Positions 7,819 to 16,762 are shown, counted from the first letter of the stretch. The stretch is 20,018 nt of DNA from Ichthyosporea sp. XGB-2017a (GCA_002811675.1 PDIM01010391.1:1-20018), one strand, 5' to 3'. The notes: generated by a model from the sequence alone, not told the origin. A program made the numbers and translations.

Positions 7819-8305
7819 TTAAATGGTGTTAATCACGTTTCTGAGTCTGGTTAGGAGCTCCTCCCAGGCCGGAGATTGCAAACACACAGGCCCCTTAGTC
7901 TTAATATCCTGAAGCGAGGCCCCTTCTTGCTCATCATCTGTGGGGTTAGTTCCTGTCAGGGGAGGACATCGAGCCATGGTCGATTTCAACAACTGTTCCA
8001 AAATATCGTTCATCATGTACTGACACACTTGTGTTATCTTTGCACCCTCCGAATCTTCACCATTAGTGTCTGAGGCTGGTTCACAAAAGTTTAGAACTTT
8101 CTCCTGTAAACCAAGAATAGATCCCTCATATTTGTACAGCAAAGCTCCTGGTGTCGGCTTTTCCATTTCCTGCTCCATCTCCCGGGCCTTCTTCCTTGCC
8201 TGGCCTATTTTTCGTCCAATATAACCATAACAGAAGAGCAATAATAATAAGTATCACTACCCCAAACAGGGCCTTGGCCATGCCTGACCGACGAGGACGA
8301 GCCAT
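7819..8305 (-). CDS. Upstream part of the split gene, with possible N-terminal membrane segment and a +1 frame change
   Basis: The only good start is ATG at 8303-8305, giving MARPRRSGMAKALFG and then a strongly hydrophobic run VVILIIIIALLLWLYW that would span a membrane. This frame stops at 8126-8128. A second frame, shifted by +1, opens at 8253 and runs to TAA at 7819-7821 with protein-like charged sequence (KKAREMEQEMEKPTPG onward, cysteines near QVCQYM and VCLQSP) but has no ATG at its start. The frames must be joined between 8253 and 8129. A GT-AG intron could do so: for example a 61-base one that removes the hydrophobic run, or a 31-base one that keeps it. A +1 frameshift or a mutation are alternatives. 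Family unknown. Confidence 0.45.
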
Positions 8306-9294
8306 GGCTGGTTTGATTAAGGTAATAAAGTAAGTGTAAAACTACAACTGAAGAATAATCTTCGATTAATGAAAATGTATCGCAGCAGAAAAAAGAACAA
8401 CTGCAAATTTCTCCAAAATGCAGGGACCAGGGAGCGGCTCCCAGAAACAAAAGAAAAAAACAAAAAAAAAAACAAAAAAACAAAAAGATTGCAATGAAAA
8501 AGGGAGTTTCTTATCCACACTCATAGCCATAACCCTACATCACCCCTGGTTACTAACTATCCCCAACTACCAGGCACCAGCTGATCCCTCCATTTCTGGC
8601 ACAAATATTTCCTCTCTTTGTGAGTTGTGTCATGTGTGTACAGATAACAGACTACAGTGTATCTGTACCGCTCCTTGGAAGTTGGAGTTGCGGAAAGGTA
8701 CACACCGCCCACCGGGTGTAATTTACTCCTTCTAGCCTCTAGGTACGCCTCTTTACTCATGACTTCCTCGCATTTATCAGAAAGCACAACCGAAGAGCAA
8801 CTGCAAATAAAGTAACAGAAACTTTGGTACATTTTGATTTCGAACTGGTTTCAACTCACTGATCACTCGCTGCTGGAGCCCTGCTGCTATTGTTGCCTGT
8901 TGGACTCCTCAAAAGTCAAGAGACTCTTTTATTTTTATTTTATTCTATTTTTTTTTTTTGTAGATCAGTACGGACACACTATAGAAGTGTAAAGCTTCTG
9001 AAAATTATTCATTAACATAAAAGAAGAAGAATAAATGAACTATTGTCTATAAAGACTAAATTCTAAAGAAGAAGCCCAAATAAGAAATTATCCACTGCCC
9101 CATACTGCTAAATGCCAACTTCTAGGGAATGGCCAAGCAACGCTCGTCGCTCCTTGCCTTGCGGGAAAGAGAGCTATAAACCATCTCCAGGCTCCAGCGC
9201 AAAACACCTCCACGTGTACAAGGGTGCTTCTGTATTGGTGGATTGAATTATTAGATATCTTTTTCTCTCTTCCCCTCGCCTCTCTTAACAGCTG
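8306..9294. other. Intergenic, no convincing gene
   Basis: This holds an A-rich tract (listed separately) and a minus-strand frame of 91 codons (8557-8832) starting MYQSFCYFICSCSS, with a weak hydrophobic N-terminus and no known motif. I leave that frame unannotated. The stretch 8940-9120 is AT-rich with runs of T and A. Confidence 0.35.
8444..8487. repeat. A-rich low-complexity tract
   Basis: A run made almost only of A with single C and G interruptions (AAAC and AAAAG units). It creates spurious phenylalanine-rich frames on the minus strand between 8205 and 8520. Confidence 0.8.
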
Positions 9295-9300
9295 CTAGAA

Positions 9301-9830
9301 CCCATGGCACTGGTCAACATGGCTTTACAATTCTCTCACAATTATCTCCTAGACCTGCTCCTAGAACCCGGGTCGGTCCATCTTCAATCTGTTTCACATA
9401 TGAGGGCCTGGGATTATCCTCGCTTCCTCCTGGCTCCTCAACCACACTAATCTGCCTTTATCTGGGGAGGCTTACCCAGCCTCACACTTCGACTAAGAAA
9501 CTGTTTAGTCGCTGATAAGAAAAAGAATTACTTAACTCCCTCTGAACTCCACAACACTCTCCCTGTGCTAGTCCACATCACTACACATCCATCCCTCCTC
9601 GCATGACGCATCTCTCCCAGCTGCCCAAGTCGAGTGTCCTCCATTAAAGACACATCGAATAGCGAAGGCAGGAGCGAAGACACGGCATATCTTATTTTCT
9701 TCCACGCAAAAGAGCAAGGTAATGCCATCAAATGAAACTGAATTCCAACACCTCTGGCATTGCATCTCAAGCCAAACAGAACACCACCATCAATACGTAA
9801 CTCCCACCCTACCACAGCCCATTGACGTAT
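9301..9830 (+). pseudogene. Doubtful remnant of a non-LTR retroelement reverse transcriptase C-terminus
   Basis: Protein-like plus-strand stretches appear in shifting frames with stops between them. The first (about 9301-9600) contains WDYPRFLLAPQPH, a stop, then FIWGGLPSLTLRLRN. The last (about 9568-9837) ends with the segment NETEFQHLWHCISS at 9731-9775. The ETE.HLWHC arrangement resembles the second half of the zinc-knuckle found after the reverse transcriptase of many non-LTR elements (ET.EHL.W.C), but the first CxxC is not present. A 25-base A-run lies 150 bp downstream, as expected of the 3' end of such an element on this strand. Each sign alone is weak, so the call is tentative. Confidence 0.22.
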
Positions 9831-9985
9831 CACACTAGCGTTCAAGTAGTTGTGCTTTGTAATGCAACAGTGACATGTCCTGTGTCCCTAAAAACACACA
9901 AATTCCGAAAAAACTAAAGTCTGTGCAAAGGGAAATCGACGCTCCCATGAGACTACTTGTAATTTGAAACCTCCTAGTGCTGGAT

Positions 9986-10010
9986 AAAAAAAAAAAAAAA
10001 AAAAAAAAAA
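9986..10010 (+). repeat. Uninterrupted run of 25 A
   Basis: Twenty-five consecutive A bases, followed by GG and a further A-run of six. It may be the tail of a retrotransposed sequence inserted in plus orientation, or a plain homopolymer between the decayed region and the ABCA promoter. I did not find a convincing target-site duplication around it. Confidence 0.85.
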
Positions 10011-10029
10011 GGAAAAAATCCCCGAGGGG

Positions 10030-10210
10030 TGACGTCATCAATTAATTAATGATGTCAGTGTGACGGATTTTCAGTAAACCAATGAATGGGTCATAAAATG
10101 ATGACGTAACAGACCAAATTGATCGTAGCCAATTACGTCACAGCATTTATTAAAACGAGCTAGAAGCGACTTTAAAACAGCCAATGAGCGACCACGAAAA
10201 TGTGAGGTCA
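10030..10210 (+). promoter_or_regulatory. Cluster of CRE-like sites and evenly spaced CCAAT boxes
   Basis: A perfect TGACGTCA lies at 10030-10037. Variants follow: TGATGTCA (10050-10057), TGACGTAA (10102-10109), TTACGTCA (10133-10140) and TGAGGTCA (10203-10210). Three CCAAT boxes, all on this strand, start at 10079, 10129 and 10181, that is 50 and 52 bases apart. In other eukaryotes these are the binding sites of bZIP factors of the CREB/ATF type and of the NF-Y/HAP complex. The only convincing gene downstream is the ABCA transporter (ATG 10603), so this is most likely its promoter, about 400-570 bp upstream of the start codon. The factors in this organism are unknown. Confidence 0.6.
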
Positions 10211-10602
10211 TACCCTTATTAGGAAAGCGAGGCTCGATTTTTTGCTTGTTTTTGGGGAGGGGGGGGATTTTAGACATACATTTTGAGTTGTTTGTCCGTT
10301 AAATTAGCGTGGTATTGGTTTTTAGTGGATCAAAGACAACTTACATATCTATTTTTCATAAGTTCTTGGCTTTTTCTTTTAATTTGGTGCGAAAAAAGTA
10401 CGCTGAGAAATTCGCCTCTTCCAAAAGATAAAAGACAGAAAGCCGTTTTGGATTTAAGATTTTATTAAATCAAAGAGTAAATCAACCAACTGATTTCTTC
10501 CTTTTTTTTATTTTTAGATAACAATCTTAACAGTTGTTAGAGTAATCAACAACGTGTTCTTCCATGATTTTCCCTTTTTGTTTTCTCTAAAACTCCCCAG
10601 CC
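10211..10602 (+). other. Leader region of the ABCA gene, with possible 5' UTR intron
   Basis: No gene. A G-run (GGGGAGGGGGGGG) lies at 10254-10266. A pyrimidine-rich tract ends in TTTTTAG at 10511-10517, preceded by CTGAT at about 10490, which looks like a 3' splice site with a branch point. A possible donor is GTATTG at 10312-10317, which would give an intron of 206 bases in the 5' UTR; other donors are possible. Such an intron would explain the distance between the CRE/CCAAT cluster and the start codon. This is inference from motifs only. Confidence 0.3.
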
Positions 10603-13600
10603 ATGACTAAACTGTCAGCAGTACTGAAGAAGAATTTCCTTCTTCGCAAAAACGATATCCTGGGCACAATCATCATCGTTTGTGTGCCCCTCTTCTTCGC
10701 GGGCATCCTCGTCGGCATCAAAAGTCTCATGGACATCACCGGTAGCTTCAAATATGGGATATCCCTTCCTGCCACTCTCCCCACCTCCCTCCCTGCCTCG
10801 CTAACCAGTGGACAATACGTGGCCTACTCTGCCCTCTCTTTCTCCTCTGCATTGGACAACGACTCATCCACTAAATATGATGTGGTCATGCAGGCAATGG
10901 CGCATGGTGTTGCCCTTCCTTTATCCCAGCTGGTCGCTGTCCAAAGCGAGTCTGCGTTGGATTCGTATTGTGCGGAACATTCTTGTATCGTCGGGGTGGT
11001 CTTCTCCGATGGGAACAGTTCCAGTCAGGGATACGGGGTGCCTTCTTGGACTTATACAATGAAGCAGGATTATGATGTGTTTTATGGTGATTCCGATAAG
11101 CGCAAAGTCGATGTCCGCAGTGGGTCTGGAATGTTTGGAAGTAATGGTTTGTTGACTATTCAAATGACTCTGGATCAAGCCATCGCTGCGTATGAAAAAA
11201 ATCAATCTTTGGCGTATGATGAGCTCTTATCTTCGGTCCGCTGGGACAACTTTACCCCGGAAACTATTCAGTTTACAAGCAAAAGTCAAGAAGAGGAAGA
11301 CTATGAGAATCGAAAAGCCTTTTATAACTTGGTGGACAGTGCAGGTGGATGTATCACAGCCTTGTTTTTCTCAACAGTTGTGTACTTTATGGTGGGTGAG
11401 CTGTTGACAGAAAAGGAGTCAAGGTTACAAGAGGCTATGCTAATCATGGGACTCAATGCATCAACATACTTCTTCAGTTGGGTACTCACTGCTTTTGCGA
11501 TTCTCGTCATTCCTTGGATATTATGTGCGATTATTTTACAGGCAGCTATCTACACAGACACGAGTATGATTTTGTTTATCATTCTCTTTGTCCTTGCTGG
11601 AATTTCCTTTATACCTTTGTCCTTAATCATGACAAATTTCTTCCAGAAAGCAAACACCGGAACGTTTGCTTCGGTTCTAATCGTGTTGGGGGTGGCTGTA
11701 GGATGTCAGGCATTGTACGTCGCAACAGATTTGACCACTGTAGCTAAAGGATTCCTGTCTCTCCTCTCTCCTGGAGCCTTATTGTTTGGTGTCTTGTGGA
11801 TCAATGGCAGAGCGTTTAATCGTATGACATCAAGTGTTGGAGACATGGCCACTGACCTTGATGGATACAGTATTCTATTGGCTTATATTATGCTGGTGGT
11901 TGACATTGTCCTTTACTTTTTTATCAGTTGGTACCTGAAGCAGGTGATGCCGTCTCAGTTTGGATCCCCCAAAAGGTACGATTTTATTTTGTCCAGTGAC
12001 TTCTGGAAGAGTTTGTTTTCATCGAAAGATAGGACACAAAGCAGTTTTGAATCGCAAGGCAATTGCACAGTCTCGCTTCAAGGAGTCACAAAAGAGTTTA
12101 TAGTACATGGCCAGAGCACACCGCTTCGCGCCGTTGACAATCTGTCTTTTGATATTAAAGAAGGCCATATCATGAGTTTTCTGGGTCATAATGGTGCTGG
12201 AAAAACAACCACCTTTTCTATGCTGACAGGAATGATTCCCATGACAGCAGGAGATGCTCAAATCTACGGATACAGTGTCAATCGGCAAATGGACCAGATT
12301 CGATGCATTACCGGATTCTGTCCTCAGCATGATATATTATGGGCTACGCTGACTGTCAGGGAAACTCTAAATGTGTATGCTGCTCTGAAAGGATTACCCT
12401 CCAATAGGATCAAAGACGAAGTTGATATGTTTATCCAAGAGTCCGGCCTTACAGCAAAGCAGAATACATACACACGAGACTTGTCAGGAGGGCAGAAGCG
12501 AAAACTCTCAGTGTCTATTGCTATGATCGGTGACTCTAAGATTGTTTTTCTCGACGAGCCGACTTCGGGTATGGATCCTCACTCTCGTAGAGCGATTTGG
12601 GATATTATCTTGAAGACAAAATCCAATAGAACATTGATGCTATCAACACACTTTATGGATGAGGCTGATATTCTTGGGGATGAAATTGCTATTCTATCAC
12701 ATGGAAAGCTCACTTGCCATGGCAGTTCCCTGGACTTAAAAGCCATTCACAGTAATGGATACACGATAACTTTTGTCAAAAATCGAGATGGCCATGTGGA
12801 TGAGGATAGCATCAAAAAAACCATTTTGAATCGTATTCCAGAAGGCGAAGAGAAAGACAATAATGAAAACGAAGTGACCTATTCTCTTCCCATGGGCAAT
12901 ACCGCTATATTCCCTGCTCTCCTGGAAGATATCGAGACTCGCATGGCGCAGTGGAACATATCCAGTTATGGAGTAACCGCCCCCCAGCTAGAAGATGTGT
13001 TTTTAAATGTCGCAAAGCAATCGAATAGCACTGCTAAAGAATCTCGAGTGGAAGAAAAGACTTCACCTCTGAAGGGAAGTCGATCTAAAACACTGTCGAT
13101 TCAAGATGTTAGCGTGCCAATGGAGGAAATTGAATTTGATGCCAATCACCGATCTGGGGCTTTCAGCCAGTTTAGAGCCATGTTTACCAAACGGTTTTTG
13201 TCAGCGTGTAGAAACCTCTACTTTACTGTATATGTCTTTGCCTTTTCTATGGCAGTAATTGGACTGGGAGTATATCTGGCCCGTGACTACGACAGTACTT
13301 GCAATTTTGAAGAAGCATCAAATCCGGAAAACCTTCTTTGGGAACCATCGTGGACACTTCCTGCAAGTGACTCTTCAGGAGCTACATTCATTTCAACAAC
13401 TATGCCAGAAATCAAAAATGTGAAGTCATTTGCCTCCAATTCGCTGATGATGAACTATGTAGAGAACGATACGGAAAATCTAAACGGTGCTTTTTCAGCA
13501 AGTAATATCAGTGTTGGTGCGGATATCTATTCCAACTATACAGCAGTGTACAAAGTAGATGAAAGATCAACATATGCTTTGAGCTCTTTTAATATGATTG

Positions 13601-16017
13601 GAAATGCGTTTTTGAGGAGCATCACTGGCAACTCAAACGCTCTCATCTCTGCCTTTTACAAACTTTTCCCTTCAAATGATGGCATTGCACCTTCGGGATA
13701 CAACTCATCGGATGGAACATGGCTGCTTATTACTATCATTGTCGGGTTCTCCTATCTCCTTTCAAATTCGATTGTGTTTCTCGTTGATGAAGTGGGCCGC
13801 CGAGCAAAACACCAACAAAAGGTCAGTGGGGTACGCACCATTCCCTTTTGGTTGGCAAATTATGCATTTGATGGCCTCTGTTTGCTTATCCTCTCTGTAT
13901 ACACCTTTCTGTTGCTTGATATCTCAAGCAGCTACTACTGGCACTTCTGGGTGGCCACAGTCTGTAGCTTTGTTCTTTTTGCGCTTGCAGCACTACCTTT
14001 CTTTTATTTGTGGAGCTTTGCCTTTGAAAGAGGGTCAGCAGCACAGGCGGGTTCTTATGCCTATTGCATAGTTTGCGGCATTATCTGGCTTGATGTCTTC
14101 TTCGCCCTGTGGTTCACCCGGTCTGTTGATGTTGAAATTGTTAATATCTGGTTGGCAATGGCATTTGGCATTCTTTGTCCGGTGAATTCACTTCTTCACT
14201 GCCTCATGGTTATTTCCAATATCGCTTCCTTGCAGTGCACTACTAATCCTGATTTAAAGCCGTATGATCTTTTTAATTTCAAAGGTCTTCTGATAGATTA
14301 CATTGTGCTCGCCGGTCAAGCTGTTGTTTTCCCTTTAATTATTGCCTACCTGGAAAAACGAAAGGCCCTTGCACATCAAACATTCGGAAACAAAGTCAAT
14401 GTTGATAACAATGAGGCATTTTTGCAGCAGCTTGATGATGATGTGAGAGCAGAGCATGTGAGTACCGAATCACTAGGAAAAGATGACGCAATGGTTGTTA
14501 TTAAAAACGTGCGAAAGGAATACCCAAGAAGCGGAAATAACAAAAACTCAAAAGTCGCAGTCAGAAATGTCTCATTGAATATTCGAAAGGGCGAATGCTT
14601 TGGTTTACTTGGACCCAATGGAGCGGGAAAAACAAGTTTGCTCAAGACAATATCTGGGGATATTTTTCCAAGTGCCGGGGACTGCTACATCAATGGTTAC
14701 TCTCTGGCAAAGGACTTGGCATCTCTTCAACAGAGTGTTGGTATCTGCCCTCAGTTTGATGCGTTGTTTGATCATCTAACTGTACGGGAACATCTGTATA
14801 TGTACGCGCGGGCAAGAGGAATCTCAGAGTCGGTCATTGAAAGAGAAGTCAACAGTCTGATTGAAAAGCTTGATTTGGGGGCGCATCAGTTTAAACAGAC
14901 GTCTGCATTGAGTGGAGGAAACAAACGAAAGTGCTCTGTTGCCATTGCACTTATTGGCAAGCCTCCGGTCATCTTGCTTGATGAGCCAAGCACTGGGATG
15001 GATCCTGCAGCAAAGCGTTTTATGTGGGATGTCATCCACTCTCTGAGAAAGGATCATGCTATCATTCTTACTACTCACGCAATGGAGGAATGCGAAGCTC
15101 TGTGTACTCGAATTGGAATTATGGTTGATGGAGAACTTAGGTCCATGGGAAGTCCGCAGCACTTAAAGAGTAAATTTGGTGATGGTTATTACCTTCAGAT
15201 GAAGTTAAACTCATCGCGTGTTCCTGTTTTAGGTGACGACTCTACCGCGGCCAAGAGCATCGCAGAGCCATTGGAGACTCATGTGATGAGGGAGCTTCAA
15301 AAACAAATTCCTTCGATGGTGGTAACTGAAAAACGAACTGGACAGTTGAATGTTCATATCCCTCACTCTAAAGACCTTCCCATCGGAGAGTGTTTTAATA
15401 TTGTTGAAGACCGCAAAGCGGAGTGGAACATCATCAATTATGATATCACTCAAACAACCCTTGAAACTATCTTTTTGAATTTTGGAGCTCTTCAAAACGA
15501 TCTCAAGGCAGACTATAGCGAAGACAAGAAGCCAATGGATACCAAACACACCGAGGAAAGCCCTTTTGACAATTACAAAAACGCGGGCATGAACCTTCTT
15601 TACGCAACCTTTGGGATGGGCCTTATTGAAGCTATCATCACCTGGACTATAGCGTTGCTGCTACTTCTTCCAATCTTCACCTACAAGCTCTCTTTCAGAT
15701 ACTTTAACTTGGGCTGGAGATTCATGACTCCCTATGGAAGAACTCGAGACCCAATGGATAAGCCAATAACGGGCCCCATTGCTCGGCGTACCGGGTTTAA
15801 TAACATCTTTCGAAAGGTTCTAGCTGTTTTTGGATTTCCATTTGCAGCATTTGCATCATTTATCTATCTCTCTTTCGCTCTTGTAAACTGCTTGACAATA
15901 GTCGGCTTCTTTTTTGCTAAATACAAGATTGACCACGTCAAAATGATTTTCTTGGCGATGAAAAGTGGTGAACCAAAACAAGAACAATTGAAAACAGAAG
16001 AAGAGTCCCGTGTCTGA
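10603..16017 (+). CDS. Full-length ABCA-type ABC transporter with extra C-terminal membrane domain
   Basis: ATG at 10603 (context CAGCCATGA) to TGA at 16015-16017, 1804 aa, no intron. Order: helix 1 (about 18-40), large extracytosolic loop (43-240), helices 2-6 (about 247-445), NBD1 with Walker A GHNGAGKT (528-535), Q-loop Q575, signature LSGGQ (627-631), Walker B IVFLDE (647-652) and H683. Then the first regulatory domain ending QLEDVFLNV, helix 7 (870-893), second large loop, helices to about 1252, NBD2 with Walker A GPNGAGKT (1337-1344), signature LSGGN (1436-1440), Walker B VILLDE (1456-1461), and a second regulatory domain ending TTLETIFLNF. All catalytic residues are intact. ABCA proteins move lipids or sterols across membranes using ATP. 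Beyond the usual end, residues about 1663-1804 add at least two further membrane segments (1668-1690, 1739-1775) and a charged tail, which is unusual for the family. Confidence 0.97.
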   Translation: MTKLSAVLKKNFLLRKNDILGTIIIVCVPLFFAGILVGIKSLMDITGSFKYGISLPATLPTSLPASLTSGQYVAYSALSFSSALDNDSSTKYDVVMQAMAHGVALPLSQLVAVQSESALDSYCAEHSCIVGVVFSDGNSSSQGYGVPSWTYTMKQDYDVFYGDSDKRKVDVRSGSGMFGSNGLLTIQMTLDQAIAAYEKNQSLAYDELLSSVRWDNFTPETIQFTSKSQEEEDYENRKAFYNLVDSAGGCITALFFSTVVYFMVGELLTEKESRLQEAMLIMGLNASTYFFSWVLTAFAILVIPWILCAIILQAAIYTDTSMILFIILFVLAGISFIPLSLIMTNFFQKANTGTFASVLIVLGVAVGCQALYVATDLTTVAKGFLSLLSPGALLFGVLWINGRAFNRMTSSVGDMATDLDGYSILLAYIMLVVDIVLYFFISWYLKQVMPSQFGSPKRYDFILSSDFWKSLFSSKDRTQSSFESQGNCTVSLQGVTKEFIVHGQSTPLRAVDNLSFDIKEGHIMSFLGHNGAGKTTTFSMLTGMIPMTAGDAQIYGYSVNRQMDQIRCITGFCPQHDILWATLTVRETLNVYAALKGLPSNRIKDEVDMFIQESGLTAKQNTYTRDLSGGQKRKLSVSIAMIGDSKIVFLDEPTSGMDPHSRRAIWDIILKTKSNRTLMLSTHFMDEADILGDEIAILSHGKLTCHGSSLDLKAIHSNGYTITFVKNRDGHVDEDSIKKTILNRIPEGEEKDNNENEVTYSLPMGNTAIFPALLEDIETRMAQWNISSYGVTAPQLEDVFLNVAKQSNSTAKESRVEEKTSPLKGSRSKTLSIQDVSVPMEEIEFDANHRSGAFSQFRAMFTKRFLSACRNLYFTVYVFAFSMAVIGLGVYLARDYDSTCNFEEASNPENLLWEPSWTLPASDSSGATFISTTMPEIKNVKSFASNSLMMNYVENDTENLNGAFSASNISVGADIYSNYTAVYKVDERSTYALSSFNMIGNAFLRSITGNSNALISAFYKLFPSNDGIAPSGYNSSDGTWLLITIIVGFSYLLSNSIVFLVDEVGRRAKHQQKVSGVRTIPFWLANYAFDGLCLLILSVYTFLLLDISSSYYWHFWVATVCSFVLFALAALPFFYLWSFAFERGSAAQAGSYAYCIVCGIIWLDVFFALWFTRSVDVEIVNIWLAMAFGILCPVNSLLHCLMVISNIASLQCTTNPDLKPYDLFNFKGLLIDYIVLAGQAVVFPLIIAYLEKRKALAHQTFGNKVNVDNNEAFLQQLDDDVRAEHVSTESLGKDDAMVVIKNVRKEYPRSGNNKNSKVAVRNVSLNIRKGECFGLLGPNGAGKTSLLKTISGDIFPSAGDCYINGYSLAKDLASLQQSVGICPQFDALFDHLTVREHLYMYARARGISESVIEREVNSLIEKLDLGAHQFKQTSALSGGNKRKCSVAIALIGKPPVILLDEPSTGMDPAAKRFMWDVIHSLRKDHAIILTTHAMEECEALCTRIGIMVDGELRSMGSPQHLKSKFGDGYYLQMKLNSSRVPVLGDDSTAAKSIAEPLETHVMRELQKQIPSMVVTEKRTGQLNVHIPHSKDLPIGECFNIVEDRKAEWNIINYDITQTTLETIFLNFGALQNDLKADYSEDKKPMDTKHTEESPFDNYKNAGMNLLYATFGMGLIEAIITWTIALLLLLPIFTYKLSFRYFNLGWRFMTPYGRTRDPMDKPITGPIARRTGFNNIFRKVLAVFGFPFAAFASFIYLSFALVNCLTIVGFFFAKYKIDHVKMIFLAMKSGEPKQEQLKTEEESRV

Positions 16018-16052
16018 GGAATAACGCCTGTTCTTTGCTACTCGCCCTTCAC

Positions 16053-16058
16053 AATAAA
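16053..16058 (+). terminator. AATAAA polyadenylation signal of the ABCA gene
   Basis: AATAAA begins 36 bases after the TGA stop of the transporter and is followed by AT-rich sequence. The next gene is convergent, so the two 3' ends share the roughly 330 bp gap. Confidence 0.55.
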
Positions 16059-16351
16059 TATATAGAATCACATAAAACAGAACACCGTGCAAGGGCCTAT
16101 GCTTCAGTTTGTTATTTCTCGCTATGCTCAACAACACGGAACGAAGCCCTGCTGCCGAGATACTTGTCCATACATAGATTCCGCTTTATGTAGTGTTATC
16201 AAACCCGTGTGTGTTCGGTGTTTGCTCCACAGGCAGACCCATCTCCAGGAAGGGGTTAAGAAAAAAAAGCAATTTACGTGCAGTGGCTGCTCCAACCATT
16301 TACATTTCAGCTATGTAATCAGAATCCGTGGATTTTTTATTGTTTTCTGGG
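16059..16351. other. Gap between two convergent 3' ends
   Basis: TTTATT at 16336-16341 (AATAAA on the minus strand) lies 11 bases beyond the stop of the minus-strand gene at 16352-16762 and is its likely poly(A) signal. Plus-strand frames here have no recognisable content. Confidence 0.45.
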
Positions 16352-16762
16352 TCACCGTTCAAACTGTACACGGCAATCACACATTTTAGTCGACTGGGAA
16401 TATACACTAAAAGCCTCAACAGACCTTTGGATGTGTAGGGAGTCAGCTTCTTCCTTGCCGCATTTAGTGCACCATTCCTGGCAACTGTCCTCATTCATTT
16501 CGCAGTTTTGACATTGTACATGTGGCTTATGAAGTGAGACATTTAGAAAAATTTTAAGTTTTCCAGATTCTGCTTCACAATTTTTGCTGCATTGTTGGAA
16601 GTGTGGATTCGCACTTAACAAAAGATGCTTCCTCCCCCCTTTTATAGACGCCCCAGCGACAGTGGTGATTTGCAGAGTAACCCCAACCAGGAGAACTGAA
16701 AATACCGCCAGGCGAATGAATTGAGACAGGGAATGAGAATATTGATTCCAACTAGACGACAT
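16352..16762 (-). CDS. Small secreted cysteine-rich protein
   Basis: ATG at 16760-16762 to TGA at 16352-16354, 136 aa. A hydrophobic core LAVFSVLLVGVTLQITTVAG (residues 18-37), preceded by polar residues and one arginine, is a clear signal peptide with cleavage likely after residue 38. The mature protein of about 98 residues has nine cysteines at 58, 62, 84, 87, 94, 98, 101, 128 and 130, in the pattern C-x3-C, C-x2-C, C-x3-C-x2-C, C-x-C. The odd number and close spacing suggest several disulfides plus one free cysteine, or metal binding. One N-glycosylation sequon (NVS at 74) is present. No named domain is recognised. It is convergent with the ABCA gene and has its own AATAAA 11 bases past the stop. 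Confidence 0.7.
   Translation of the reverse strand: MSSSWNQYSHSLSQFIRLAVFSVLLVGVTLQITTVAGASIKGGRKHLLLSANPHFQQCSKNCEAESGKLKIFLNVSLHKPHVQCQNCEMNEDSCQEWCTKCGKEEADSLHIQRSVEAFSVYSQSTKMCDCRVQFER

Noticed and set aside
8205-8520. Phenylalanine-rich minus-strand frames resembling membrane proteins
   Set aside because: They are produced by the A-rich low-complexity tract at 8444-8487.
8698-8710. GTACACACCGCCC, identical to a universal small-subunit rRNA segment
   Set aside because: The flanking bases do not continue the rRNA match on either side, so a 13-base coincidence is more likely than an rRNA fragment.
9528-9845. Minus-strand frame of 105 codons
   Set aside because: It overlaps the possible plus-strand retroelement remnant and has no recognisable domain, signal peptide or conserved motif.
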